Positions 38,585 to 47,890 are shown, numbered from the stretch's first letter. The stretch: 64,000 nt of DNA from Xanthomonas sontii (GCF_040529055.1 NZ_CP132342.1:4276001-4340000); one strand, 5' to 3'. The notes: a model not told the origin generated them from the letters alone. Numbers and translations: made by a program.

Positions 38585-39787
38585 CTAGCCGGCCGCGTGC
38601 GCGCAGGCGCCGCGCCGTGCCGCCTGGCGCGCCCACAGGTAGATCAGCAGGCCGCCCATGGCCATCGCCGCGCCGACATAGCCGGTGGAGGTCCAGCCCA
38701 GGCCGGCGCCGATCGCGATCCCACCCAGCCACGGGCCCAGCGCGTTGGCCAGGTTGAACGCGGCATGGTTGGAGGCCGCGGCCAGGGTCTGCGCATCGCT
38801 GGCCACGTCCATCAGGCGGGTCTGCAGCACGGGCGCCAGCGCGCCCATGCTGCCGACCGCGACCACCGCCGGCAGCACCGCCCACGGCGAGGTGGCCGCC
38901 AGCGGGAACACCAGCAACACCGCCAGCGACCACAGCAGCACCAGCGGCACCGCGCGGAACTGCATCCGGTCGAACAGCCAGCCGCCGGCCAGATTGCCGA
39001 GCAACCCGCCCAGCCCGAATGCGCCCATCGCCACCGGGATCCAGTGTTCGGACACGCCGGTGACCTCCATCAGGGTCGGCGCCAGATAGCTGAAGACGCA
39101 GAACATGCCGGCGAAACCGATCGCGCCGATGCCCAGCGCCAGCCACACCTGCGTGCGGTTGAAGGCGCGCAGTTCGCGCAACGGCGAGGGCCGCGCCTCC
39201 TGCGGATCGGCCGGTAGCAGTCGCCACACCAGCACCACCGTCAGCACCGCGATCGCCGCGACCAGGGCGTAGGCGTAGCGCCATTCCGCCACCTGGCCGA
39301 GCCAGGTCGCCAGCGGGTTGCCGACCAGCACCGCCAGGTTGAGGCCGAGCAGCACCCGGCTGACCGCCGCACCGCGCTGGTCGGGCGGACCGATCGAGGC
39401 GGCCACCAGGGTCGCCACGCCGAAATAGGCGCCGTGCGGCAGGCCGGCGACGAAGCGCGCCAGCAGCATGCTGTGATAGTCCGGCGCCACCGCGCTGGCG
39501 AGATTGCCGAACGCATAGAAGCCCATCAGCGCCAGCAGCAGATCGCGGCGCGACCAGCGCGCGCCGAGGATCGCCAGCAGCGGCGCACCGACCACCACGC
39601 CCAGCGCATAGGCACTGATCAGATGCCCGACCTGTGGCGCATCGATGACCAGACCACGGCCGATGTACGGCATCAGCCCCATGGTGGAGAACTCGCTGGT
39701 GCCGATCGCGAAACCGCCCATCGCCAGCGCGAACAGGATCAGCACGTAGCCGCGCCGCGACAGCGGCACCGTGGCGGATGAGGTCAT
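38585..39787 (-). CDS. MFS transporter, DHA1 (AraJ/PbuE-like) exporter
   Basis: Inner-membrane transporter of 400 residues with 12 predicted helices and the start GYVLILFALAMGGFAIGTSE, typical of the sugar-efflux/purine-efflux DHA1 group. Motif A-like loops and the central cytoplasmic loop (PADPQEARPSPLRELRAFNR) are present. Substrate cannot be read; arabinose, purine nucleoside and chloramphenicol exporters are in this group. It converges with the TPR gene (6 bases apart) and diverges from the alkene reductase gene. Confidence 0.87.
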   Translation of the reverse strand: MTSSATVPLSRRGYVLILFALAMGGFAIGTSEFSTMGLMPYIGRGLVIDAPQVGHLISAYALGVVVGAPLLAILGARWSRRDLLLALMGFYAFGNLASAVAPDYHSMLLARFVAGLPHGAYFGVATLVAASIGPPDQRGAAVSRVLLGLNLAVLVGNPLATWLGQVAEWRYAYALVAAIAVLTVVLVWRLLPADPQEARPSPLRELRAFNRTQVWLALGIGAIGFAGMFCVFSYLAPTLMEVTGVSEHWIPVAMGAFGLGGLLGNLAGGWLFDRMQFRAVPLVLLWSLAVLLVFPLAATSPWAVLPAVVAVGSMGALAPVLQTRLMDVASDAQTLAAASNHAAFNLANALGPWLGGIAIGAGLGWTSTGYVGAAMAMGGLLIYLWARQAARRGACAHAAG

Positions 39788-40050
39788 GCGCACGTCCCGA
39801 AGGAAAGGGCCGCCCATTATTGTGCATTGCAGCAAGTCCTGCAGCCCCGCCTGCGCAACGCCGCGTTGCGCGGTGCCGCTGGTGGCGCCCGGGGTGGCGA
39901 TGCCCTCGCGAAGGTGCCGCCGCAGCAACGCACTGTCCCACCGCACCGACGCGAAACCGCCGCGCGCGTCCCCATGTCCTGCACGCACGCCGCCTTGCAG
40001 CGCCCCGCTGTAGGGTCGGCCGCCCCACCCCACCACCAAGAGACCCACCG

Positions 40051-41139
40051 ATGACCGACACCGCTTCCCCGCTGTTCACGCCGCTGCGCCTGGGCGCGAT
40101 CGCACTGGCCAACCGCATCGTGATGGCGCCCCTGACCCGCAACCGTGCCGAAGGCGAAGGCCGCATCCCCTCGCCACTGGCCGCCGAGTACTACGGCCAG
40201 CGCGCCAGCGCCGGCCTGCTCATCGCCGAGGCGACCCAGATCAGCCCGATGGGCCAGGGCTACAAGGACACCCCGGGGATCTACAGCGACGCGCAGGTCG
40301 CGGCCTGGAAGAAAGTCACCGACGAGGTGCATCGCCGTGGCGGCAAGATCGTGCTGCAGCTGTGGCACGTCGGCCGCATCTCGCACGTCAGCCTGCTGCC
40401 GGGCGGCGCCGCGCCGGTGGCGCCCAGCGCGCTGCGCGCCGATGCCAAGACCTTCACCGCCGAGGGCTTCACCGACGTCTCCGCCCCACGCGCGCTGCGC
40501 CTGGACGAGATCCCCGCGCTGATCGAGGACTTCCGCCGCGCCGCCCGCAACGCCATCGCCGCCGGCTTCGACGGCGTGGAAGTGCATGCCGCCAACGGCT
40601 ACCTGATCGACCAGTTCCTGCGCGACGGCAGCAATCACCGCGACGACGCCTACGGCGGCAGCATCGAGAACCGCACCCGCCTGCTGTTCGAAGTGGTGGA
40701 GGCGGTGGCGCAGGAGATCGGCGCCGACCGTACCGGCGTGCGCCTGTCGCCGGTGACCCCGGCCAACGATGCGCGCGACAGCGATCCGCAGCCGCTGTTC
40801 GAGCGCGCGGTGGAACGCCTGGACCCGCTGGGCCTGGCCTTCGTGCACGTGATCGAAGGCGCCACCGGCGGCCCGCGCGACAACATCGCCTTCGACTACG
40901 CCGCGCTGCGCGCCAAGTTCCATGGTCCGTGGCTGGTCAACAACGGCTACGACAAGGCACTGGCCGAACAGACCGTGGCCTCCGGTCGCGCCGACGCGGT
41001 GGCGTTCGGCCGCCCGTTCATCGCCAACCCGGACCTGGTGGAACGACTGCGCCGCGACGCGCCCTTGAACCAGGTGGACGCCGACACGCTGTACGGCGGC
41101 GGCGCCAAGGGCTACACCGACTACCCGACGCTGGATTGA
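40051..41139 (+). CDS. Old Yellow Enzyme family alkene reductase
   Basis: FMN-dependent, NADPH-using ene-reductase of 362 residues. Conserved features are RIVMAPLTRNRAEGEGRIPS at the start, the His/Asn pair for substrate binding in GVEVHAANGYLIDQFLRDGS, and YGGSIENRTRLLFEVVEAV. The C-terminal AVAFGRPFIANPDLVERL binds FMN phosphate. It reduces activated alkenes and some nitro compounds (NemA type). Start at 40051; no strong ribosome site. Divergent from the MFS exporter, which may export related compounds. Confidence 0.92.
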   Translation: MTDTASPLFTPLRLGAIALANRIVMAPLTRNRAEGEGRIPSPLAAEYYGQRASAGLLIAEATQISPMGQGYKDTPGIYSDAQVAAWKKVTDEVHRRGGKIVLQLWHVGRISHVSLLPGGAAPVAPSALRADAKTFTAEGFTDVSAPRALRLDEIPALIEDFRRAARNAIAAGFDGVEVHAANGYLIDQFLRDGSNHRDDAYGGSIENRTRLLFEVVEAVAQEIGADRTGVRLSPVTPANDARDSDPQPLFERAVERLDPLGLAFVHVIEGATGGPRDNIAFDYAALRAKFHGPWLVNNGYDKALAEQTVASGRADAVAFGRPFIANPDLVERLRRDAPLNQVDADTLYGGGAKGYTDYPTLD

Positions 41140-41203
41140 TCGCGTCCTGCGGCGGCACCGCATCGGTGCCGCCGCGGCGGGCGATGCAGTGGGGCTCGCC
41201 CGC

Positions 41204-41545
41204 TCAGGCCTTGCGCAGGAAGCAGGTCTTCAGCACCAGGCCCTTGATCTTGTCCGAGTTGCCTTCGATGTGTTCGGCATCGTCTTCGACCAGGCGGATG
41301 CCGCGGATCACCGTGCCCTGCTTGAGCGGGATCGACGAGCCCTTGACCTTCAGGTCCTTGATCACCACCACCGTGTCGCCGGCCTGCAGCACGTTGCCGT
41401 TGCTGTCGCGTACCACCGTCGCCGCATCGTTGGCGGCGTCGGCCGCGACAGGCCACTCGTGGCCGCAGTCCGCGCACACCCAGTTGGCGCCGTCGACATA
41501 GGTGTTTTCCAGGGTGCATTGCGGACAGGCGGGTGCGGCGGGCAT
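41204..41545 (-). CDS. yjdM: YjdM/PhnA-type zinc-ribbon protein
   Basis: Cytoplasmic protein of 113 residues. An N-terminal zinc ribbon (CPQC...CADCGHEW) is followed by the SH3-like domain GNVLQAGDTVVVIKDLKVKG and KQGTVIRGIRLVEDD. It was named PhnA-like from an old link to phosphonates, but no phosphonate role is established. A TACAAT -10 box on the minus strand (about 41583-41588) overlaps the divergent promoter of the CDF gene. Confidence 0.92.
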   Translation of the reverse strand: MPAAPACPQCTLENTYVDGANWVCADCGHEWPVAADAANDAATVVRDSNGNVLQAGDTVVVIKDLKVKGSSIPLKQGTVIRGIRLVEDDAEHIEGNSDKIKGLVLKTCFLRKA

Positions 41546-41635
41546 GGGAATCCTTGATACGGCGACGACGGCGAGCCGCCTATTGTAGCCGCCCGCCCCG
41601 TGCCGCCGTGCGGCCGCGCCAGCCGCAGGAATGCC

Positions 41636-42592
41636 ATGTCCGCCTCGTCCGGGTCCCGTCTCGCGATCTACGCCGCGCTCGCCGGCAATCTGGCCATCGC
41701 CATCGCCAAGTTCGTCGCCGCCGGGCTCTCGGGCAGTTCGGCGATGCTCAGCGAAGGCGTGCATTCGCTGGTGGACACGGTCAACGAGCTGTTGCTGCTG
41801 TACGGCCTGCGCCGCGCCGCGCGCCCGGCCGATGCCACCCATCCGTTCGGCCACGGGCGCGAACTGTACTTCTGGAGCTTCATCGTCGCCCTGTTGGTGT
41901 TCGCGCTCGGCGCGGGGGTGTCGCTGTACGAGGGCATCGCCCATATCCGCGATCCGCAGCCGGCCAGCGACCACACCCTCAACTACATCGTGCTGGGACT
42001 GTCGCTGTTGTTCGAGGGCGGCTCGTGGTGGGTCTCGCTGCGCGAGTTCCGCGCGCGCAAGGGCCGCCTGAGCTACGTGCAGGCGTTCCGCGAGAGCAAG
42101 GACCCGAGCCTGTTCACCGTGCTGGTGGAAGACAGCGCAGCATTGATCGGCCTGTTGATCGCGCTGGCCGGGCTGCTCGCCGCGCAATGGCTGGACATGC
42201 CGGCACTGGATGGCGTCGCCTCCATCGGCATCGCCGCGGTGCTGGCCTGCTCGGCATTCGTGCTGGCACGCGAGACCAAGGGCCTGCTGATCGGCGAGCC
42301 GGCGGCGCGTCCGCTCGGCGACGCGCTGCGGCGCATTGCCGCGGCCGATCCGGACGTGCGCGCGGTCAACGGCGTACTCAGCGTGCAGATGGGGCCGGAC
42401 CAGGTGGTGGCCGCGCTCAGCGCCGAGTTCGAGGACCAGCGCAGCACCGCGCAGATCGAAGCGTGCATCGAGCGCATCGAGGCCGCCGCGCGCGCCGAGC
42501 ATCCGGAACTGCAGGCGCTGTTCGTCAAGCCGCAGACCCCGGAGACCTGGCTGGCCCGGCGCACCGCGCTGCGCCGGCCGCCGCCGGCCTGA
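41636..42592 (+). CDS. cation diffusion facilitator family transporter
   Basis: Inner-membrane metal/proton antiporter of 318 residues. Metal-site residues lie in HSLVDTVNELLLLYG (helix 2) and EDSAALIGLLIALAG (helix 5). HPFGHGRELYFWSF follows helix 2, as in the family. The cytoplasmic C-terminal domain carries a typical ADPDVRAVNGVLSVQMGPDQ. Likely zinc, iron or manganese export. AGGA lies seven bases before ATG 41636, and a TATTGT box at 41581-41586. Confidence 0.88.
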   Translation: MSASSGSRLAIYAALAGNLAIAIAKFVAAGLSGSSAMLSEGVHSLVDTVNELLLLYGLRRAARPADATHPFGHGRELYFWSFIVALLVFALGAGVSLYEGIAHIRDPQPASDHTLNYIVLGLSLLFEGGSWWVSLREFRARKGRLSYVQAFRESKDPSLFTVLVEDSAALIGLLIALAGLLAAQWLDMPALDGVASIGIAAVLACSAFVLARETKGLLIGEPAARPLGDALRRIAAADPDVRAVNGVLSVQMGPDQVVAALSAEFEDQRSTAQIEACIERIEAAARAEHPELQALFVKPQTPETWLARRTALRRPPPA

Positions 42593-42718
42593 ATGGCGGC
42601 GCCCCGACGCGACTTGCGGCCCTGCGCCGCTTTTCGTTAGGGTAGCCGGGTAGCACCCCCTCTCATCGCGCTGTGACTGTGCCGGCGTATCCCCCTTACT
42701 CACTGAACGAGGTTTCCC

Positions 42719-43189
42719 ATGGAGATCGCCAACGGGCTTGTCGCCACCATCCACTACACCCTCACCGACGACGCCGGTGAAGTGATCGACCAGTCCTCGC
42801 CGGACAATCCGCTGAGCTACCTGCACGGCGCCGGCAACATCGTGCCGGGCCTGGAAAAGGCGCTGACCGGCAAGCGCACCGGCGAGTCGGTCACCGCCGA
42901 CGTGATCCCGGCCGAGGGCTACGGCCCGCGCCACGAGCAACTGGTGCAGCAGGTGCCGCGCGGTTCGTTCCCGGATGCCGGGTCGCTGGCGCCGGGCATG
43001 CAGTTCCAGGCGCAGACCGACCAGGGCCCGCTGCTGGTCACGGTCACCGAGGTCGGCGAAGAACTGGTGACCATCGACGGCAACCACCCGCTGGCCGGGC
43101 AGGTGCTGCACTTCGCCGTGGAAGTGGCCGGCGTGCGCGAGGCCACCGAGCAGGAAAAGAACCAGGGCCACGCCGGCGCCGCGCTGTAA
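42719..43189 (+). CDS. slyD: FKBP-type prolyl isomerase, SlyD-like
   Basis: Peptidyl-prolyl cis-trans isomerase/chaperone of 156 residues with an FKBP domain interrupted by the IF insert, as in SlyD. Motifs include YLHGAGNIVPGLEKALTGKR, DVIPAEGYGPRH and GNHPLAGQVLHFAVEV. The His-rich metal-binding tail of E. coli SlyD is absent (the C-terminus is EKNQGHAGAAL), so nickel storage is unlikely. GAGGT precedes ATG 42719. Confidence 0.92.
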   Translation: MEIANGLVATIHYTLTDDAGEVIDQSSPDNPLSYLHGAGNIVPGLEKALTGKRTGESVTADVIPAEGYGPRHEQLVQQVPRGSFPDAGSLAPGMQFQAQTDQGPLLVTVTEVGEELVTIDGNHPLAGQVLHFAVEVAGVREATEQEKNQGHAGAAL

Positions 43190-43212
43190 GCGACCCGGTT
43201 TCGCGTCCCCGA

Positions 43213-43236
43213 CGAGGCCCGCCGATGCGGGCCTCG
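43213..43236 (+). terminator. hairpin after slyD
   Basis: CGAGGCCCGC-CGAT-GCGGGCCTCG: a perfect 10-base stem with a 4-base loop, 24 bases after the slyD stop. It is followed by TGCGTTTG, a weak T tract. Probable factor-independent terminator separating slyD from yegD. Confidence 0.55.
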
Positions 43237-43311
43237 TGCGTTTGCGCCCGCGCTTGCGTCGCGCGACAGCTTGCCCCACAGTGCGCGGCCCCTCCCGCCC
43301 CCGGCACCGTC

Positions 43312-44670
43312 ATGCGCCTCGGTATCGACTTCGGCACCAGCAACTCCGCCGCCGCCGCGGTGATCGACGGCCGCGTGGTGCCGATCGAGTTCGGCGCGCA
43401 GCAGCAGTTCCGCACCACGGTGTACTTCCCCGAGGTGATGCGCGACCCGGCCGAGTTCGACCTGACCCCGACGCTGGAACGGCAGGTGGACGAGCTGATC
43501 GAGTCCGGCCGCCGCGACGCGCTCGCCGCCGGCCGCGAACGCAGCCCCGACGCGTTGCGCCGCGATGCGATCCGGGTGGTGCGCCGGCAATGGATGGAAA
43601 CGCAGATGCGCGAGCCGCGCAGTTCCGCGGCGCTGCTGCAGAACGCGGTGTACGGCGACGACGCGCTGGACGCGTATTTCGTCGAAGGCGAAGGCAACCT
43701 GGTGCAGAGCCCCAAGTCCATGCTGGGCTACAACCTGCACCCGCGCGCGCGCCAGACCATCACCGGTATCGCCGCGCACATTCTCGAACACATCCGCCTG
43801 ACCGCCTCGCAGCAACTGGGCGTGCAGGTGCGCCGCGCCCTGCTCGGGCGCCCGGTGCAGTTCCGCAGTTCGATCGGCGAGGCCGGCAACGCGCAGGCGC
43901 TGGAGATCCTGCAGAGCGCCGCGATCACCGCCGGCTTCGACGACGTCGCCTTCCTGGAGGAACCGGCCGCCGCGGCGATGCATTACCACGCGGTCAGCCG
44001 CGAGCGCCACGCCGCGGTGGTGGTGGACATCGGCGGCGGCACCACCGACATCGCCCACGCCAGCGTCGGCGGCGACGCCGCGCCGCAGGTGCACCGCGCC
44101 TGGGGCATCCCGCGCGGCGGCACCGACATCGACCTGGCGCTGAGCCTGGCCGGGTTCATGCCGCAGTTCGGCCGCGGCCTCACCCGCGTGCCCTCGCACC
44201 ACTACGTCGAAGCGGCGATGGTGCAGGACACCACCCGCCAGCGCGATTTCCGCCAGCATCGCTACGACGCCGTCCCCGCACCGTACGAGGCGCGCCTGCA
44301 GGCGCTGCAGGAACCGGGCAACACCGCGCGCCTGTACCGTGCGGTGGAGCGCAGCAAGATCCGCCTCAGCGACGCCGAGCACCACGCCGAGATCCTGGAC
44401 TACATCGAAGCCGGCTTGCAGGTGCAGGTACAGGCCGAGGAACTGGTGCAGGCCGCACGCAGCTACCTGGAAGCCCTGCAGGAGTTGCTGGCGCAGGTGC
44501 GCCAGGACATCGGCGGCGACCCGGCCGCGGTGTTCCTGACCGGCGGGATGTCGCGCGCCGGCTACCTGCAGCGCCTGGTCGCTGCCGCGTTCCCGCAAGC
44601 GCGCCTGGTCCACGGCGACCCCTCGTTCGGCGTGGTGCAGGGCCTGGCGCTGGCCGCCGCGCAGGACTGA
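43312..44670 (+). CDS. yegD: Hsp70-family protein YegD
   Basis: Cytoplasmic protein of 452 residues with the Hsp70/actin ATPase domain but no C-terminal substrate lid. Phosphate loops are GIDFGTSNSAAAAVIDG and VVVDIGGGTTDIAHA; the adenosine motif is VFLTGGMSRAGYL. It matches YegD-like chaperone homologues of about 450 residues; their role is unclear. Start at 43312 (MRLGIDFGTSN); in-frame upstream sequence overlaps the slyD terminator hairpin. Confidence 0.9.
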   Translation: MRLGIDFGTSNSAAAAVIDGRVVPIEFGAQQQFRTTVYFPEVMRDPAEFDLTPTLERQVDELIESGRRDALAAGRERSPDALRRDAIRVVRRQWMETQMREPRSSAALLQNAVYGDDALDAYFVEGEGNLVQSPKSMLGYNLHPRARQTITGIAAHILEHIRLTASQQLGVQVRRALLGRPVQFRSSIGEAGNAQALEILQSAAITAGFDDVAFLEEPAAAAMHYHAVSRERHAAVVVDIGGGTTDIAHASVGGDAAPQVHRAWGIPRGGTDIDLALSLAGFMPQFGRGLTRVPSHHYVEAAMVQDTTRQRDFRQHRYDAVPAPYEARLQALQEPGNTARLYRAVERSKIRLSDAEHHAEILDYIEAGLQVQVQAEELVQAARSYLEALQELLAQVRQDIGGDPAAVFLTGGMSRAGYLQRLVAAAFPQARLVHGDPSFGVVQGLALAAAQD

Positions 44671-44996
44671 CGCAGCACAGGCAGCACAGGCGTCGGCGGC
44701 CCCTCCCCGACCGGCCGCTCGCGGCCGGCGCGCCGCCTGCGGCCCGCATTGTTCATGCAGCGGGCGCACGACTGGCGTAGCATGGCGGCACGCTTCAGCG
44801 TCACGTCGCTACGCGCGTCTCGTCCGGCCGTTCCTGTCGCCCGACTCGCTTCCTTCTCGCGCCAACCTCCGTCCTTTGCCGGCCGGATCCTTCGGAGCGC
44901 CATGTCCCCCGCCCCTGCCACGCTCCAGATCGAGCGCCTGGCGTCGCCGCTTCAGCCGCCTCCCCGACCGACAGGTCCGGATCGGGGCGGCGACGC
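44671..44996. other. 326-base gap with a possible small coupled ORF
   Basis: No established gene. A TAGCAT box at about 44776-44781 may drive the downstream genes. A short frame, 44902-45000 (32 codons, MSPAPATLQIERLASPLQPP), has GGAG in front and ends in an ATGA overlap with the YkgJ gene, so it may be a leader peptide. The coding evidence is weak. Confidence 0.35.
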
Positions 44997-45323
44997 ATGA
45001 GCGAGAGCGCGCGGGACGCGATCGACGCTGACATCGCCTGCGACCGCTGCGACGCGATCTGCTGCCGCCTGACCGTCCTGGTGATGCCGGACGACCACGT
45101 GCCCGAGCATCTCACCGAGTACACCCGCGAGGGCCTGCACGTGATGGCGCGCGACGAGGACGGCTGGTGCGTGGCGGTGGATGGCGCGCGCATGTGTTGC
45201 TCCATCTACGCGCAGCGCCCGGCGGTCTGCCGCAAGTTCGCGATGGCCGGCCCGTACTGCCGCGAGATCCGCCGTACCCACCACGAGCAACTGACCCGTG
45301 GCATTCCCCTGACGATGTACTGA
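44997..45323 (+). CDS. YkgJ family cysteine cluster protein
   Basis: Protein of 108 residues with the CxxCxxxCC-type pattern of YkgJ proteins: CDRCDAICCRLTVLV, GWCVAVDGARMCCSIYAQRP and VCRKFAMAGPYCREIRR. The cysteines probably bind a zinc ion or an iron-sulfur cluster. It precedes a 66-residue protein by 16 bases. Function unknown. Confidence 0.87.
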   Translation: MSESARDAIDADIACDRCDAICCRLTVLVMPDDHVPEHLTEYTREGLHVMARDEDGWCVAVDGARMCCSIYAQRPAVCRKFAMAGPYCREIRRTHHEQLTRGIPLTMY

Positions 45324-45339
45324 CTGCAGGAGTTCCAGC

Positions 45340-45540
45340 ATGGCACGACCGACCAGCACCACCGCTTCGCCCAGCGCCAGGAACACACGCGGCGCCAGCG
45401 CCGCCGACAAGGCGCAAAAAGGCCTCAGCCGCGAGCGCATCGAGGCCGACTTGGCCGCGTTTCACCAGGCCGGCGGCCGCGTCGAGGTGCTCGGCACCAC
45501 CCGCGTGCTGAAGAAGGTCGACGTCGCCGACGCGGGCTAG
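45340..45540 (+). CDS. small protein of unknown function downstream of YkgJ
   Basis: Protein of 66 residues with a basic, Ser/Thr-rich N-terminus (ARPTSTTASPSARNTRGASA) and a more ordered C-terminal half (IEADLAAFHQAGGRVEVLGT). A clear AGGAG ribosome site stands eight bases before ATG 45340, and it follows the YkgJ gene closely, so it is likely real and in the same operon. I do not recognise the family. Confidence 0.65.
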   Translation: MARPTSTTASPSARNTRGASAADKAQKGLSRERIEADLAAFHQAGGRVEVLGTTRVLKKVDVADAG

Positions 45541-45782
45541 CGCCCGCGCATCCCGCCGTCATCGCGCGCACCTGCGGCGGGACACGGCCGGACATGGATG
45601 CCGGTCCACGCCGCGCGAGGACGCGGCGCCTGGCACGCGACGACGGCGCCTCCGGTTGGCGCCGACGACCACACGGCCAGGCCAACACGGCGCCCTCGGA
45701 GTGCCGGCGCCGGTGCGCAAGCACGGCACCGTCTTCACACCAGAAGCGCATACTGCGATCTCTTCCACGGTCTCGTTTCGGC

Positions 45783-46577
45783 ATGCTCCTGCGCTCCCTG
45801 TCCGCCGAACTCGGCCAGCCCGCCTGCGGCAACTGTCGCGATGGCGAGCCGCTGGATTTCGCCGTGCGCATGGCGTTCCAGCCGATCGTCGATGCCGCCA
45901 CCCGCTCCATCTACGCCTACGAGGCGCTGGTGCGCGGCGAGGACGGCAGCGGCGCGGCGGCGGTGCTGGCGCGGGTGCGCCCGCAGCAGATGTACCGCTT
46001 CGACCAGACCTGCCGGGTGCAGGCGATCGCCACTGCCGCGCAGCTGGGCCTGCGCACGCGCCTGTCGATCAACTTCATTCCCAATGCGGTGTACGAACCG
46101 GCGACCTGCATCCGCCTGACCCTGAGGGCGGCCGAGCACTTCGGCGTGCCCACCGGCGACCTGATCTTCGAGTTGAGCGAGTCCGAACGCATCGCCGACC
46201 TGCCCAAGGTCGTGCGCATCCTGCGCGACTACGCGGAGCGCGGCTTCTTGACCGCGATCGACGACTTCGGCGCCGGCCACTCCGGCCTCAACCTGCTCGC
46301 CGATTTCCAGCCGCACCTGATCAAGCTGGACATGGCGCTGATCCGCGGCATCGACGGCAGCGCCGCGCGCCGCCACATCGTCGGCGGCATCGTCGCGATG
46401 GCCGCGCCGCTGGGCTGCCGCATCCTCGCCGAGGGCGTGGAGACGCCTGCCGAGTACCGCGCACTGCGCGCGCTGGGCATCGACCTCTACCAGGGCTATC
46501 TGTTCGCCAAGCCGGCGCTGGAAGCCTTGCCGGACGTCACCGAGGCGCAGTGGGAGGCGCTGGAACGCGCCGGCTGA
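45783..46577 (+). CDS. EAL-domain cyclic di-GMP phosphodiesterase
   Basis: Cytoplasmic protein of 264 residues, a stand-alone EAL domain that should cleave cyclic di-GMP to pGpG. Catalytic features are intact: YEALVRG (EAL), SINFIPNAVY (Asn), FELSESE, DDFGAGHSGLNLL, IKLDMAL (Lys) and AEGVETPAEYRA. The N-terminal CGNCRDGEPLDF may bind metal. Start at 45783. No sensory domain, so control may come from partners. The window also holds a CHASE2-GGDEF cyclase, so synthesis and degradation are both represented. Confidence 0.9.
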   Translation: MLLRSLSAELGQPACGNCRDGEPLDFAVRMAFQPIVDAATRSIYAYEALVRGEDGSGAAAVLARVRPQQMYRFDQTCRVQAIATAAQLGLRTRLSINFIPNAVYEPATCIRLTLRAAEHFGVPTGDLIFELSESERIADLPKVVRILRDYAERGFLTAIDDFGAGHSGLNLLADFQPHLIKLDMALIRGIDGSAARRHIVGGIVAMAAPLGCRILAEGVETPAEYRALRALGIDLYQGYLFAKPALEALPDVTEAQWEALERAG

Positions 46578-46668
46578 ACCGCCCACCGCCGCAGCGCACG
46601 CCAGCACGACTTGCCCGCGGCGGCCACGCTTGCGACCATCGCGCCTCCCCTGCGTGTTCCGAAGTGCA

Positions 46669-47247
46669 ATGCCCTCGCTCCATACCCTGCTGCCGCCGTG
46701 GACGCACCGCTGGCTCGACGTGATCGTGCCCGGCGCGCAGATCGTGCTGATCGTGCTCGGCGCCTGGTTGCTGCGGACCTTGCTGCGACGGTTGATCCGG
46801 CGCCTGGGCGAGCACTACGCGCTGCCGCCGGAACTGGTGATGATGGCGCGCCGCGGCAGCGGCTTCGTGATCTACGCGGCGGCGCTGCTGCTGATCCTGG
46901 ACCGCTTCGGCGTCTCCGGCACCGTGCTGTGGACCGCCTTCACCGGCTTCGCCGCGGTCGCGGCGGTGGCGTTCTTCGCCGCCTGGAGCGTGCTGTCCAA
47001 CATCTTCTGCACGCTGTTGATCTTCACCACGCGCCCGTTCCGCCTGCACGACCACATCGAATTGCTGGAGAACGGCGAAAAGCCGGGACTGAAAGGCCAG
47101 GTGATCGACATCAACCTGATCTACACCACGCTGCGCGAGGAGCGCGACGGCGACGGCGAGAGCGTGCTGCAGATCCCCAACAGCCTGTTCTTCCAGCGCA
47201 GCACGCGCCGCTGGCGCGGCCATCCGGTTCCATCCGGGCTGGGCTGA
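46669..47247 (+). CDS. small MscS-type mechanosensitive channel
   Basis: Inner-membrane protein of 192 residues. Two or three helices (VPGAQIVLIVLGAWLLRTLL, GFVIYAAALLLILDRFGVSG) lead to the MscS pore region (TGFAAVAAVAFFAAWSVLSN) and beta domain (RPFRLHDHIELLEN, GQVIDINLIYTTLREE). It is shorter than E. coli MscS (286), mainly at the C-terminal cage. Probable osmotic safety valve. Start at 46669. Confidence 0.87.
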   Translation: MPSLHTLLPPWTHRWLDVIVPGAQIVLIVLGAWLLRTLLRRLIRRLGEHYALPPELVMMARRGSGFVIYAAALLLILDRFGVSGTVLWTAFTGFAAVAAVAFFAAWSVLSNIFCTLLIFTTRPFRLHDHIELLENGEKPGLKGQVIDINLIYTTLREERDGDGESVLQIPNSLFFQRSTRRWRGHPVPSGLG

Positions 47248-47356
47248 GCGCCGCACGCCACCCACGCCGACGCTGACGCCATGCACATGACGCAGCCGCT
47301 ATGGTCGATGCCAGCCGCCTTGCGCGGCGATCTCCCCTTTCCCGACCAGGTACTGC

Positions 47357-47602
47357 ATGGAACCCGTCATTCATCCGTTCGCCGACCTCTTCGCCCAACT
47401 CGGCCTGCCCAACAGCGAAGGCGAGATTCGCCAGTTCATCGCCCAGCATGCGCCGCTGCCCGATGGCATGCGCCTGGAAGAAGCCCCGTTCTGGACGCCC
47501 GCGCAGGCGCAACTGCTGCGCGAGGAGCGCCTGGAAGACGCCGACTGGGCGATCGTGGTCGATCAGCTCAACATCGCGCTGCACGCGCAGCCCAAACCTT
47601 GA
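47357..47602 (+). CDS. DUF2789 family protein
   Basis: Small cytoplasmic protein of 81 residues matching DUF2789: HPFADLFAQLGLPNSEGEIR, FWTPAQAQLLREERLEDADW and VVDQLNIALHA. Found in many gammaproteobacteria; function unknown. A TATGGT box lies near 47300-47305. Stands alone, converging with the DksA-type gene. Confidence 0.85.
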   Translation: MEPVIHPFADLFAQLGLPNSEGEIRQFIAQHAPLPDGMRLEEAPFWTPAQAQLLREERLEDADWAIVVDQLNIALHAQPKP

Positions 47603-47623
47603 CCCGACCGCGCCGGCTGAGCA

Positions 47624-47890
47624 TCAACGCAGCTGGCTGTCCTTGCTGCCGCGGCGGTTGTAGCCGCTGTGCTCGTGCTGCGCGCGGTCCTGCGCGTCCT
47701 GGCAGGCCACGCACAGGCGCACACCCGGCACGGCCTTGCGCCGCGCCTCGGGAATCGGCGCATCGCAGTCCTCGCAGTGGCTCAGTCCCGGCCCCTGCGG
47801 GAGTTGGCTGCGCGCCCGCTTGATCGCATCCTCGACGGTCGCATCGATCTGGTCCTGCACCGCGCCGTCGCCTGCCCACCCAGTGGCCAT
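47624..47890 (-). CDS. DksA/TraR-type zinc finger protein
   Basis: Protein of 88 residues with a C4 zinc finger: HCEDCDAPIPEARRKAVPGV followed by CVACQ, and a preceding short coiled segment (DQIDATVEDAIKRARSQLPQ). It is the short TraR/YbiI-like type rather than full DksA (151), which lacks the long coiled coil. Possible RNA polymerase secondary-channel binder; role unproven. Start at 47890. Confidence 0.87.
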   Translation of the reverse strand: MATGWAGDGAVQDQIDATVEDAIKRARSQLPQGPGLSHCEDCDAPIPEARRKAVPGVRLCVACQDAQDRAQHEHSGYNRRGSKDSQLR

